64,000 nucleotides of DNA from Oenanthe sinensis. Its lineage: Eukaryota > Streptophyta > Magnoliopsida > Apiales > Apiaceae. This document shows, piece after piece, positions 33,367 through 45,170 of this stretch. Each line of letters begins with the position of its first letter. The first letter of the stretch is position 1. The DNA is taken from NCBI GenBank assembly GCA_028671895.1, contig CM053802.1, forward strand, positions 37,858,201-37,922,200, read 5' to 3'. The notes under the pieces are model-generated. The model was given only the letters and a program-made list of their open reading frames with translations. It was not told where the DNA came from and ran no database searches. The position numbers and the translations under genes are program-made.

Positions 33367-34240
33367 GTATCAAGATCTATAGAGATAGATCAAGAAGAAT
33401 GATCGGCTTAAGGCAGAGTACATACATTTATAAAGTTTTGCATCGATTTGGGATGCAAAATGCTAAAAAGGGATTTTCCATATGTCTCATGGGATATCGA
33501 TCTCAAAAGATAACAGTCCTAAATTACTGGATGATAAGGACCGTATGAGTAAATTTCCATATGATTCAGCAATCGGTTCCATAATGTATACAATGATATG
33601 TACTCGTCCTGATGCCTCATATGCTTTGAGCATGATGAGTAGATACTAGTCTAATCCAGGTGAAGGTCATTGGACAACAGTCAAGAATATTCTTAAGTAC
33701 TTGAATTGAACTAAAGATCAACTCTTGGTATATGGAGGAGAAGATAAGCTGGTTGTAAAAGGTTACACCGATGCTAGTTTCCAGACAGACAAGGATGATT
33801 CGATTTCTCAGTCTGGGTTTGTGTTTTGTCTAAATGGAGGTGTTGTAAGCTGGAAAAGTTCAAAGCAAGAGACGATTGCCGATTCTACAATGGAGGCTGA
33901 GTATATTGTTTCCTGTGAAGCAGCCATGGAGGCTGTTTGGATTCAGAAATTTATTGTAGGTCTTGGTGTGGTTCCTTCAGTCGCATATCCGATAGATTTA
34001 TACTGCGATAATAATGGAGCCATTTCGCAGGCTAATGAACCAAGGTCTCATTCCTGAATAAAGCATATACTCAGACGATATCATCTTCTTTGAGAGATTA
34101 ATAATCGAGGGGATATACATATATGTAAAGTGTAGACAAATGATAACATTGCGGATCCATTGACCAAGGCTTTGTCGCAGCAGAAGCATGAAGGTCATAC
34201 TAGTTCCATGGGTATTAGATACATAAGCGATTGGCTCTAG
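33367..34240 (+). pseudogene. Angela-type RT C-terminus and RNase H remnant
   Basis: Aligned by eye with 21669-22530 of the intact copia element at roughly 80-85% identity. RT connection text is GSIMYTMICTRPD. RNase H is readable at 33725-34057, with TDASF, MEAEY and YCDNN, so its D-E-D residues survive. Stops occur upstream (for example TAG near 33647) and downstream (TGA near 34056). RT fingers, palm, integrase, protease and gag of this lineage are absent. It is followed by its own polypurine tract and 3' LTR. Confidence 0.85.
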
Positions 34241-34242
34241 TG

Positions 34243-34254
34243 AAAGTGGGAGAT
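34243..34254 (+). other. Polypurine tract of the Angela-type remnant
   Basis: AAAGTGGGAGAT, one base different from the tract of the intact element. Confidence 0.75.
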
Positions 34255-35289
34255 TGTTAGTATTGGTATCCTAGAGACAATACTTTTAATGTTTTATTGA
34301 AAACAATTAAGAATTATGTTATGTGATTATTTAATTAATATTTATTATGTCTTTATTTACTGCGTCATAAATTGAAAAAATAATAAATGTCCTTGGAATA
34401 TTAATACGTAATATATGTCTTTAAGTATGTGACTTAAAAATGATATTATATGAATAGTATTTTATTTCTAAAATTCCCTAGTCAAGTATTATTATTTAAG
34501 AACAATAATAATGCAATAAGACTAGTATGTTTGTTGATAGATGACCACATCTCATTGGTCATAGGTATGGTGATACTAAAGTCAAGAACATAAGTGTATG
34601 TATCAATACATGACACTGGAAAAACCCGCCGTGAGATTCTACATGTTAATAAGTGTCATAAAAAATCTCACAGTGATAATGATGTAATGATCCTCTGACT
34701 TGAAATCATTATATTTCTATACGAGAATTAATATATTTTAATTACACTCAAAGTTATCTTTAACCGGGTAATGATAAATGTGGACATTGGGTATGCTATG
34801 AATCATATGAGGAATATGAATGATAGTATAGGATTTAATGAAAGGTTTAATTGAATCACTAGAGATGATAAAGGTGGACATTGGCCCAAAATCTCTCTCT
34901 CCCCTATATATACATAATGATGTATAGTATAAGGGTTAATCATCGAATTTCATTTTTATATAAAAACCCTAGCTACTCAACATCAAGAGAGGCTAGAGAA
35001 AAGAAGAGAGAGAGAGAGAGGAAGAGGCAAGCAATTCGGCTAGTACCGACTCCGGTGATCGTTGGATGACCGGGCGTTCGTGTGGACTTCTTTAGAGAGC
35101 ATATCTTTGCAATAAAGGGCTGCTATGATTCGTTTTTCTCGACCTCCATTAAATATCATATGGAAAGCTTTGTTAAGGTACATATTTCTTCACCGTAATC
35201 ATCCAAAGTTATACATGGATCCTGCGGTAGGGTTTCGATTTTTATTGATTTTACGTTAATTCCACTGCGTTTTCATGCCCGAACCCCTT
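34255..35289 (+). repeat. 3' LTR of the Angela-type remnant
   Basis: Starts TGTTAGTATTGGTATCC and ends near CCCGAACCCCTTA. Blocks such as GATGACCACATCTCATTGGT and CCGGGTAATGATAAA are shared with the intact element's LTR. It is about 500 bp shorter, with most of the loss in the middle. A TATA-like CTATATATACA lies at about 34904-34914. The right terminus is degraded, so the end is approximate. Confidence 0.75.
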
Positions 35290-36891
35290 AATGGTATGGG
35301 CCCGGTATTGGAAAATCTAGTGGTTTCACATAATGAGGTCTGTTGGGCCTAATGTTAAATAGGTTCTAGAATATGCATTGTCATGACCTTGCTCATATTT
35401 CAATGAATACGGACTGTGTCTAATTGGGGGAAGCATGAAAGAAGAAGTGCATGAACATGCATACAATGATTATCACAAGGTGTACAAAATAGTCATAAGG
35501 GATGCATGCAAGTTTTGAAGAACATGAGAAGAAATAGTTATGGAGGATTTAGCATCACATATATATATTAGGTACAACAAACACAGTAATGGTGTGTGCA
35601 GATGAATGAGTGGTTACAAGCAAGGGCGACATGGGAAATCAGATAATGGAGGTACGGTGTTGGTGTGTGCTAACAAGTGTAGGATTGCTAAAATATATAA
35701 TTGAGAGAGCTTACTCTAAATAGTTGTGTCGAAAGGTAGCTTGGCACTAGTACTGGAAGCTTGGGCTGCAATGGATTCTTGACTAAGTCTGGAAGATGAA
35801 GAGACGGGGACGAATTGAGATTATTGGAGAGATGTGGGAGAGTAAAAGTGAACAAGGGTTTACGTGTGTGTATATATAGGCGAAGATTTGTAATAACTAG
35901 TGGGGGGAAAGTTGACAAGTGGCGATATGCAATTAGTAGTGTGGGAGGAATGAAGAGCTGTGATGCATGCAAACTCGGGTACCAATGCACCTGTCATCAT
36001 GGCAAGATATAGGTGGTTGGGTTTGAAATTGAATGTTTAGAGTTTCAATGGATAAGGAAGCCCATGAGTTTTGAGTAAAATTTAGCTTTTAAAATTCAAA
36101 AGCCTCGGATAATTGGGTAATGATATGAAGGATGATAGGGGTGGAACCTCTAATTCAAATCGGGTACAAAACCAATGAGGTTCCACTCGAAGGTTCTTGA
36201 TGATTCTGTTCAAATAAAATTCGAGGTAAATTTTAAATTTGAAATTTTAGGTAGCGGGTGAATTATAATGAATTATTGCATTAATGTTACTGTGGGTTGT
36301 TTCTTGTTTCTTATGCCGGGTTAGCCCATGTAAGCTTAGAAGTAATCCATGTGAGTTGTGTAATAGTTCAGAAGGGGTACATGTGAAAGGATTGAACCTC
36401 TATCTTAGGGTTATTTCCTTTTTCATTCAATGGGTAAAAGGAAACAAGGGTAATTATTGTGCCCGAAATATCACATGGGCTGGATTTGGGCCCATAGGTT
36501 GTTAGAGGTCCAATCCACTAAATAACTAGCCCTCTAAAGAGGTTCCAAGGCAGAATGATAGATGTTAAGGAGGTTATATGGTGATCAAGTGAGTCATGGA
36601 AGCTGCCAAGGAGGTTCAGAAGGTGGAAAGTCCATCCAAGGATGAGGAACCACTAAGAGAAAAGGTCCTAGTGTGGCAGACGAGCTATTGTCTAATGAGC
36701 TTCCATTATATCAAGGCTGGAACCTAATTTAAGGAGGTTCCATGAGTCTAATGAAGTGGGGAATTAATCAGGAAGATCCAGATGTGGTATTGGTTCAAGG
36801 GAACAAGTTTTAAGTCCTATTGTACAGGTTCCATAACCTAGCTTCCGGGACAACCGCTTGGTACCTCCTGGTAGGACAGTTCTATGTGGAC
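35290..36891 (-). repeat. Probable degraded gypsy-type LTR (minus strand)
   Basis: No gene. A minus-strand TATATATA at 35871-35878 followed by pyrimidine-rich leader-like text (CTTTTACTCTCCCACATCTC) looks like an LTR promoter and early leader. Boundaries and lineage are not resolved. Open frames at 35688-35990 and 36284-36505 have no recognisable content and are not called. Confidence 0.35.
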
Positions 36892-37804
36892 TGTTACACC
36901 TGATTTTTAGGAAAGAATCTCTCCACAAATATTGAAGATAAATACCATATTATTCTCATTAGATTGAGGATAATTATCAGGAAAATACATATATTCATAT
37001 ATCAATTTAAATATACAAGAGATAAGAGCTTCTAAGGAGTCCTAACCGGCATGGACTCTCCTTGTTGCTCAAACACTTCGAGATAAACCTTCAAAAAGAG
37101 GATAATTCTTATCAAATCACTGATGATCATTGATCAACAAGAGTCATAACAATCAAGAATTACGTATGGACTTGATCCCTATAAATAGGGTATGCAGGCA
37201 ACTAGCAAAGGGATTCGGATATACTTGGAGGGGAGATAGCACTAGAAAACTTGAATATTCATTGATATTCTGATGTACTTGACTTGTATAATCTCGTAGT
37301 TATATATTGGTGCCTTGGAACTTTCCTAACCCGGTCCCTCCATCATCAAAATCTACCATCCACCCTCGTTGAAAACTCGATCAGGAACATGTTTCTTGCT
37401 CAATTTCAGTTACTTTTCTTCCGTTATTTGACTTGATCTCGAAGACTTCCCTTCTGTGAATCACCTTCATTTATAACCGGTCTCTTCTTTATAGACTCTG
37501 TAATACTTCACATTCTGACAGTCTTAAGACTCTGATGGTCTTCAGACTTCAACCACATCTAGACTTTGTCTTTCTCAGACTCTAACAAGCTTCTAGACTC
37601 TGGCCTTTATTCTTATGAAAATCTTGTATGTACAAGTCACTATTAATAACTTTACAGGGTCTATATCGACTCATAGTATAAACTAGGCTCTGATATAATT
37701 TACTTGATCAGAGACTAGAATGACTTATTCTATTCTATTACAGTTGTATGTTATACTAGACTCTATTATAATATTTTGTACATCATCAAGTGAATATATT
37801 CCTA
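36892..37804 (+). repeat. Probable LTR remnant with TATA box
   Basis: Possible terminus TGTTACACCTG at 36892, a TATA box CTATAAATAGGG at 37179-37190, and CT-rich text with AGACTCT motifs repeated about seven times at 37490-37610. No coding was found. The lineage is not recognised. Confidence 0.35.
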
Positions 37805-38442
37805 ACAAAATTCATGTGGAGAAAAGAATTATTAAAATAATTTGAAGAAATCAAGTGCAAAATAAATTGAGAAACAATTCTAAGGCAAACAAAACTATGG
37901 TGCTACTTAAGGGATATAAGGAAAGAATTCGCAACATCATAGTTCTTTGGTCAAAATAGTGGTCAAATGCCACAGTTGAACCTCAACGCCATAGTTGGCT
38001 AGTCACCATATCAACCAAGTCAATTCTCCACAGTTGTGTATCAGTGTCGTAGTTCGTGGGTAAAATAGAGGTCAAATGCTATAGTTGAAGAACTGAATCA
38101 AAGAACACCATTGTTCATTTCTCAACGCCATTATTCATCTCCCAAAGCCACAATTGTGGAGGAAGTAAAATTTAGTTCAAAAATAGAATTTTCTAAAAAA
38201 ATATGCTATTTTCTTTCTCCAACTTATCCATAACCTTGTTCTGGGAATCCATTTGAGTATATGAAAAGAAGCCACGTGATTCAATGAAAATTCTACACTT
38301 CTTTCTTTTTAAAGTGAATTAAAAGAAGGCTGGTGGGTTCATTTTCAAGCACCATTAAAGCTCAACCATTCATTGTAATATCTATTGTACTCTGAAGAGA
38401 TCATTGTAGCTAGAGTTGTTACTACTCTAAGATGTAGCAAAC
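37805..38442 (+). repeat. Probable copia-type LTR remnant with CCATAGTTG array
   Basis: About nine degenerate copies of CCAYAGTTG lie at 37934-38160, often preceded by CAACG or CAAATG. They are followed by text such as CATTGTAATATCTATTGTAC that resembles the 3' part of copia LTRs. The ends are not defined. Confidence 0.4.
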
Positions 38443-40027
38443 TGAAAGTTATATGAATTGTCCTATTTGTAATAAGTAGTTGACAACTAAACTCAGATAA
38501 AAAATGAATTAAATAATAAATATGGAATATGGAATCAAGAGGAAGAATATCAACTAGACACGAAGAATCAGAATATCAGAAGAAGTCTGACAAGACTGCT
38601 ACTCAACATTGAAAGAAGTTGATTTATATGATCAAGTATCGGTGTAAAATAAAAGAGTAGTATCTCAAAGAGTTCAGAAGATACAGAAGATTTTAAGTGC
38701 CTACTACAGAAAGATTCCAGAAGAAGGATATAGAGGAAAAATAATAAGAAGCCAAGACATGACAAGACAAGTCATAAAGACCACTACAGCAGAAATGAGA
38801 ATCAACATTGTAGGTAGTCATCCGTGAACTAGACTAGTGCACAGGGTGTCAACAATGTCAATAAAGATTCGTCATCAAAAAGTTCAAGTGGTTAGAAAGG
38901 TTATTGTTGAAGAACAGAAGAGTTTGATCTACAGCAACAATGGTCTTACAGCCAAGACTTTAATTTAATTCTCTATTAATTAATTGAATTAATTAGTTAA
39001 TTTAATTAGTAAATTAATTCACTAAGAATTATTTTATTTCTTAAAATAATTAAAAAATTAATTAATGTAAAATTATTTTAGAATGATAGAAGGCAGAGCA
39101 AAGGCAGAAATATTTCGGTGCCAACAATAAAGGTTGTACAGTCAAGGAAGTATGTTAAATCTACAATCAAAAAGTAAATTAATTATTCAATTTATTTAAC
39201 TAAATTAATTCAAGTTGAAATTAATTTAATTTATAAATTATTTAATTAATTTAAATAGAATTAACTTACTACAAAAGAAATGACTTTGTATGACTTTTAA
39301 TAAGTCTTTTTAGGCCTTGATTAAAAGTCATACCGTGTACTATTTCAAAAGTCATACCAGATTTCTTCAAAAAGTCATACCGAATTCAAAGAGCTCAAAA
39401 GTCATACCGGATTTCTTCAGAAAGTCATACTGAATTCAAAGAGCTCAAAAGTCATACCAGATTTCTTCAGAAAGTCATACCGAATTTCTGAAAGGTCATA
39501 CTGAATAAAAAGAGTCAAACCGAGCACTTTCAGAAAGTCATACAAGGCTTAAAATTGTCTAAAAAATATTTTGATCAAGAAAGTCATTTCAGCTTTCCAC
39601 CTCTATAAATATGAGGCCAAGGGCTTCATTGTTTTAAAAAAGTAAAAAACATTCAAATTTAGTAAATTGTCTGCAAAGTTATATTCACAGACTTTCTGTG
39701 CTGTTTTGAATTCTTAATTCCTTAAGTAGAACAATTCATGTCAAATTTTTTCTAAAGAATTAAGAAATATTATACTGAATACTGTAACACCCTTTCAAGT
39801 TTAATATACATATTTAACTTGAATCTTGTTTACTTACTTGCTAATTTTTTATAACTTACATGTTTTATCATGAAAATAGAAAGCTAGTCAGTCAGCCTCC
39901 CAAATACTACAAGAACTCGAACCCTCAACAAAAGTAATAATTTAATTCCATAAATTCTGAAAAGAATTTTAAATTGTTGTTAGTATCACATTCAACCCCT
40001 CTTCTACGATACTTTCGGGACCCAACA
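38443..40027 (+). repeat. 5' LTR of the plus-strand Sirevirus-like element
   Basis: 1585 bp, TGAAAGTTATATG to GGACCCAACA. TATAAATA is at 39604-39611. The internal array AAAGTCATACCG is at 39285-39550. The skeleton matches the reverse complement of 45171-46976. Confidence 0.75.
39285..39550 (+). repeat. AAAGTCATACCG motif array
   Basis: About ten copies of AAAGTCATAC with spacers of 10-25 bp, some of which repeat as GAATTCAAAGAGCTCAA. The related array at 45560-45835 uses AAAAGTCTTACC on the minus strand. Confidence 0.75.
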
Positions 40028-40029
40028 AT

Positions 40030-40040
40030 TGGCATTAGAG
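40030..40040 (+). other. Primer-binding site (degenerate)
   Basis: TGGCATTAGAG lies two bases after the LTR end. It matches initiator-Met TGGTATCAGAG with two changes. Confidence 0.6.
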
Positions 40041-40139
40041 TAAGCTGATTATTATATAAATCAAGATCCGCAGTTCAGTAAAGCTCAGGTTACCGAAACT
40101 GTATGAACTCTTAATATCTAGAGGCCTTGTTAAATAAAT

Positions 40140-41010
40140 TTAGTTTATAAATTTAAATTTAGATAAATTTATGTTATAAATTTTATTTAAAATAAATTTA
40201 TTTTATGAATTTAATTTAAATGAGTTTATTATTTAAACTTGAAAAATTTTATTTTATAAACTTAATTTAAATAAGTTTATTTTATAAATTTAAATTAAAT
40301 AAATTTATTATTTAAATTAAAATAGATTTACTTTTATAATTTAAATTTGTTTAGATAATTTTATTTTATAAATTTAAATTTAGAAAATTTTATGTTATAT
40401 ATTTTATTTAAAATAAATTTATTTTATGAATTTAATTTAAATAAGTTTATTATTTAAACTTGAAAATGTTTATTCTATAAATTTAATTTAAATAAATTTA
40501 TTTTATAAATTTAAATTAAATAAATATATTATTTAAATTTAAATAGATTTATTTTTATAATTTAAATTTGTTTATATAATTTTATTTTATAAATTTAAAT
40601 TTAGATAAATATATTTTATAAATTTTATTTAAAATAAATTTATTTTGTGAATTTCATTTAAATGAGTTTATTATTTAAATTTAAAAAAGTTTGTTTTATA
40701 AACTTATTTTAAATAAGTTTATTTTATAAATTTAAATTATATAAATTTATTCTCTAAATATAAATAGATTTACTTTTATTATTTAAATTTATTTAAATAA
40801 TTTTTTTTATGAAATCAAATTTAGATAAATTTATTTTATAACTTTTATTTAAATAAATTTATTTTATAAATTTAGTTTAAATAAGTTTATTATTTAAACT
40901 TGAAAATGTTTATTTTTATAAAATTAAGTTAAATAAATTTATTTTATAAATTGAACTTAAGTAAATTTCTTAATTAAATTTGTATAGATTTAATGTATAA
41001 TCTAAAGTTA
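40140..41010 (+). repeat. 221 bp AT-rich tandem array
   Basis: The block ATTTAAATTTAGATAAATTT recurs at about 40151, 40372, 40593 and 40813, a period of 220-221 bp and four copies. Inside each unit AATAAATTTATTTTATAAAT repeats at a shorter, irregular period. It lies in the leader of a Sirevirus-like element. Confidence 0.75.
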
Positions 41011-41029
41011 TTAAAAAATTTGGTCCATT

Positions 41030-41588
41030 TTTCCAAAACGGTTTGTAGTTGGAAATTTTTTTGTTTTGACTCATAATTAATTCGTAGAGCAAATGACCCG
41101 GTGTCGAGGAAAGTGGTCATTTCGTATTAGTAGGTTTATTTCGGAGCGTTTGGATTTTATTGTGGATGTTACGTCTGTTTATGTTATAGTTCCACAAACT
41201 GCTCAAATGTTAAAAAATGATAGATTTATTAAAAGGGATCTCTGCTGAATTTTTCTCTGACTTTACTGATCATTCTAGTTTTTGTACAATTGTGTAAAAC
41301 GGATTTAAGAATCGTTAGAGGTCACAACTGAAGAAACATATGAGGTTAAAAGTAGCAAGACAAGATCAGGGTTGTGTTACAATATTCAAGAAGCCTGAAC
41401 AAGCAATGATAACATAGACTTTGTTGGGTTAAAAGCTGGAATGTCAAGCATTAGTAAGGTTATAGCAAGGTAAAGTATTTGTTGGTGAAGTTAAATACAA
41501 AGTTGATTGTATCAGTGACAGTGATGAATCACATGGATATCTAACATCAATGACCAACACTAGAGATAAATCACTAAGCACTTCAAAG
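41030..41588 (+). pseudogene. Sirevirus-like gag remnant
   Basis: A disrupted coding stretch. The clean part at about 41455-41588 reads KVFVGEVKYKVDCISDSDES and ends SLSTSK. It is closely similar to the gag remnant in the outer element (24364-24480, minus strand). Similarity continues past an AG/GTA junction at 41588/41589 into AT-rich text without coding. The upstream part 41090-41330 has an open stretch from ATG 41091 that I cannot assign. Confidence 0.45.
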
Positions 41589-42559
41589 GTACGCATTTTA
41601 ACTAGTATACTTTTATCTAATTCATAACTGTATGATTATTATGTTTTGAAATGTATTATATTCATGTCAGCATGTTAGCATCTTAGGAATTAAATGTTTG
41701 ATTGATTGCTAAGAATGAGATATTGCATGCTAGGACTTATAAGTTAAAGTTAGTACATTTCATACTTAATTTTCAATACGATAAAATTAATATCTAGAAT
41801 TAGATAGAATTATTCTAGACGATTAGGCATATCCTGAACATTTGCTTGAACTTCATTTAAATCTTATGTGATTTAACAATTCTGCTAATGTTGTGAAAAT
41901 TGATAATAGACAAACAGGTCATAGATCAGATATTTTATATTTGTTCTTATTGAGATAAATGACTTGTTAAGTGTATGTGGAATTTGATATTGCTCATAAT
42001 GTCTTATTCAAATATTTTGCATATTCTTGAAATTGTTCATGTTCTTATTTTCATATAAATTGCTCATACTCACATAGTTGCACTTAAATGTCAAATCTTA
42101 TGATGTATTGCTTGTTAAAGAGTAGAAGATTAAAATATGATAGAATTATCTAAGTAGTCAGTAAAATTTGTAGATTCGAGACTTAATCTAAAACTGACTT
42201 AGGTAATTAGAGATAATTAAAATGTTAGACAACAACAGAAATGGATTAGACAGAATTAGTAATTAAATTGTTAGTACGACTATTCCATGTGCTTTTAGAA
42301 AATTATTGAATATCTATAAATCTGCTTGAAACCTGTCACATTTGTATAGAATGGTTAAAGTAGATAGTACTGAATTTTATAATATGCTTAAAATGCCTAA
42401 AATGCATAATTCTTATATATAATGCATTAAAGATAAATGTTACCTTGTGTTCTTATTTTCCTGCTTGTTTGTTTAAAAAGTTGAAAATGCATATTTTAGG
42501 ACATGCATAATCTTAAGCAAAGCATCTATAAGAATCATAATAGGGTAAAGACGGCTAGT

Positions 42560-43110
42560 CCACTTTAAGATATGTTGGAATCACTAATCTCATAGCCTTA
42601 AGACTACCTTGTCAAGGATGCTGTGAATGAGAAGTGATCAGTCAAAGATAAGATTGTGCATGTTAAGGTTGAAACTGTTGTTACCACTACTAAAAGTAAT
42701 ATCTCTAACCAATCTGGACTCAATTCAAGTTGAGTACCAAGAAGCTTAATCATATGTAATTGCATTGTATGAAACAAAAGATAAAAGTTATGTGATTTCG
42801 TGATATTTATTTTTCGAGGCATATTACTAGCATTGAAGCTCTACTATCACAGTTGATTGAGAAAGCCTATCCAACGGTAAATTTTGAAGATGACAACAAA
42901 GGATGTACAAGGGACATGACTATCATGATTTTAGCATTGTCATCACTGGAAATATCTTTCTTGTCGACGGACTTAAGCACTATCTACAGGGCATTAGGAA
43001 ATTCTTTGTCAAAGATTTTCTGGAAAATTATTGAAACGGAAAAGTGTTTGATCTCAAGCAAGAAATATGGAAGCTCACTCAACTGAGAGTGAGTAAATAT
43101 GTTTATAGTC
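42560..43110 (+). pseudogene. Sirevirus-like protease-region remnant
   Basis: Translation across frames shows FIEK-like text LIEKAYPTVNFEDDNKG and then, after a frame change, FLVDGLKHYLQGI. These match the copia segment after the protease active site: (MTG)...F-DDNKG...V-GLKHNLLSI. The preceding residues are eroded. Protease would mature the polyprotein. At least two frameshifts and several stops make it inactive. It leads into the integrase remnant. Confidence 0.55.
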
Positions 43111-43329
43111 GTGAAGTGAGTTTCTTCGTAAAGCTTCATCAGTAAAGAGTTAGTTATGACATAACAAGCTCTCACACTTGGTGAACAAGACAATGGATTG
43201 TTTGATAAAGAAGAAATTGGTGAGATGACTACTTCATATGGAATTCTATCAAGAAGGACATTTTGAAGTATGTCATGTAGGGAAGTCAATGAAAACATCA
43301 CACTGAAGCAAGTAATGTCATGGAAGAAA

Positions 43330-43505
43330 TATGCTTAGTGGTGGTTAATGATAACCCTAGTTACTATTTGGTGATGTTCGTGCATTCAACAGATAATATA
43401 TCACAGATGGTGATTGATCACATCAGGAAGATCAAGTTGAAAGCAAAGTAAGATGTGAGAACTTTGAAGTCAGATATTGGAACTGAATTTCGTGAATGAA
43501 GTTCT
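43330..43505 (+). pseudogene. Sirevirus-like integrase remnant, truncated
   Basis: Reads VVNDNPSYYLVMFVHSTDN, MVIDHIRKIKLKAK, a stop, then DVRTLKSDIGTEFRE. This corresponds to copia integrase from the first Asp region (VVDD-SR) to the second catalytic Asp (SDNGTEF). The region carrying the catalytic Glu is absent because the sequence ends at the inverted LTR starting at 43518. Confidence 0.7.
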
Positions 43506-43517
43506 AAATGAAGTCTG

Positions 43518-45047
43518 TGAAGGGTTTCGATGCACAAACGCAACGAAATAAACGTGAAAAATAAATCAAAATAGTGAAACCCTCCACAGAATCCATGCAA
43601 AAATACAATATTTAATTCGGAGATCATGATGTATTACCTTTTAGAGATTTAACGAATTAAAGATAGAGATTATAGAGGTCTAAAGCTTGTACGATCACCA
43701 CGTATCCCGCTCTCGCGATCTACGCTCTAACAGTATTCACACGAACACTTGATCTTCAAAGGAGGAAGGATGTACTAGCACCCAAGCTATTTCTCTCAAC
43801 CTCTATATCTCTCTCTATGCGGCTAGGGTTTTCCCAAAAAATGAATTAGATTAACTCCTAGAGAAAGAGATGTATTTATAGAGGAAATAAACAAGTCCTT
43901 TTAGTCCATCATCTGACTGGGCCTTATATTTAATTAATTTATTTAAAATTTAAATTTTAATTTAAATAACTAATTAAGTCAAACTTAATTAATACTCAAA
44001 TATAATTCGAATTATAAATTAATTTAAATTTCTAATTTTATTAATTAAGTCCAACTAATTAATATGCTAAATAAATTTGAATTACTATTAATTCTCCTTC
44101 AAGTGTTCTTTGTGTGTGACCCTTTAGGTTATTATTACGTTGGCAATAATTTCATTATCCAATAGCAAAATTATAAACATTGAGCAGCATCTAGTAATAC
44201 ATCATTGCTACCCAAGTAATAATAATTAAATCGGTGATTCGATTGAGCCTTTCGTGAATAATGTACAATATAATATATTCCCTTTAATCTTGATATTATA
44301 GATTAAACTCAAGGCACGTGTCGTGTCATCCTCTTCATAATTTAATCTTTATTTTTCTTGATCGATGAGTAAACTATTAAAATCAAATCAATATTTGAGC
44401 ACGACCGTGCATTTCATAGACTCACTCAAACAAGAGGTCAATAATATCATTCATAAAATTAGGAGGATTAAATCTCATCTAGATCATTCATATTCCTTAT
44501 ATGATTCATAATATACCCAATGTCCACTTTTATCATCACTCGGTCAAAGGTAACTTTTAATGTAATCAAAACATATTAATTCTCATATAGAAATATAATG
44601 ATTTCAGGTCTAAGGATCATTACACCAATATCACAGTGAGAATTACTTATGACACTTATGAACATGTAGAATCCCACAACGGGTCATTCCAGTGTCATGT
44701 ACTTATGTTCTTGAATTTTAATATCACCATATCTACGACCAATGCGATGTGGTCATCTGTCAACAAACATACTAGTCTTTGTGCATTATTATTGTCCTTA
44801 AATAATAATAATACTTGACTAGGGAATTTTAGGAATAAGATACTATTAATATAATCTCATTTTTAAGTCACATACTTAAAGATATATAATATGTATCAAA
44901 ATTCAAAGGACATTTATTATGCTTTTAATTTATTACGCAGTAAATAAAATATAATAAAAAATAATAATCAATAAAACATAATCCTTAATAATAAAATATT
45001 TTCCTTTAAATATAAAAATAATTGTCTCTAGGGCACAATTACCAACA
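43518..45047 (-). repeat. Angela-type LTR, inverted
   Basis: 1530 bp. On the minus strand it starts TGTTGGTAATTGTGCCCTAG and ends near CGAAACCCTTCA. TATAAATA is at 43873-43880 (minus strand). Many blocks match the reverse complement of 15114-16663 (for example GATGACCACATCG and CCTCCTAATTTTATGAATG). An RNase H remnant abuts its start, so it is a 3' LTR. Confidence 0.82.
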
Positions 45048-45170
45048 ATATCGTGGAACTAGTGTGACTTTCGTGTATCTGCTATGACAAAACCTCAGTC
45101 AATGGGTCTATAATATTATTATTAGTATGCACTTTACATATATGTATATCTCCTTGATCATTAATTTCAT
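45048..45170 (-). pseudogene. Angela-type RNase H C-terminal remnant
   Basis: The minus strand matches the end of the intact polyprotein at 22395-22510 (GACATACACATATGTAAAGTGC region and the stretch encoding ADPLTK). About 120 bp survive. The polypurine tract expected before the LTR is lost. It is cut at 45171 by the inverted Sirevirus-like LTR. Confidence 0.7.

Larger units (their letters stand above)
38443..43517 (+). mobile_element. Sirevirus-like element, 5' part, degraded
   Basis: LTR (38443-40027), primer site, AT-rich satellite leader, gag remnant and protease/integrase remnants follow in the normal order on the plus strand. It is cut inside integrase at about 43500, just left of an inverted Angela-type LTR. 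RT, RNase H and 3' LTR are missing. Its LTR belongs to the same subfamily as the inverted LTR at 45171-46976. Confidence 0.7.

Noticed and set aside
35688..36505. Frames at 35688-35990, 35815-36012 and 36284-36505 as host genes
   Set aside because: They overlap a TATA-bearing LTR-like stretch on opposite strands, have no domain, and show no splice-site or codon pattern of a gene.
40140..41010. AT-rich stretch as a centromeric satellite block
   Set aside because: Only four units, and it is contained inside a retrotransposon leader. It is kept as a tandem repeat, not called centromeric.
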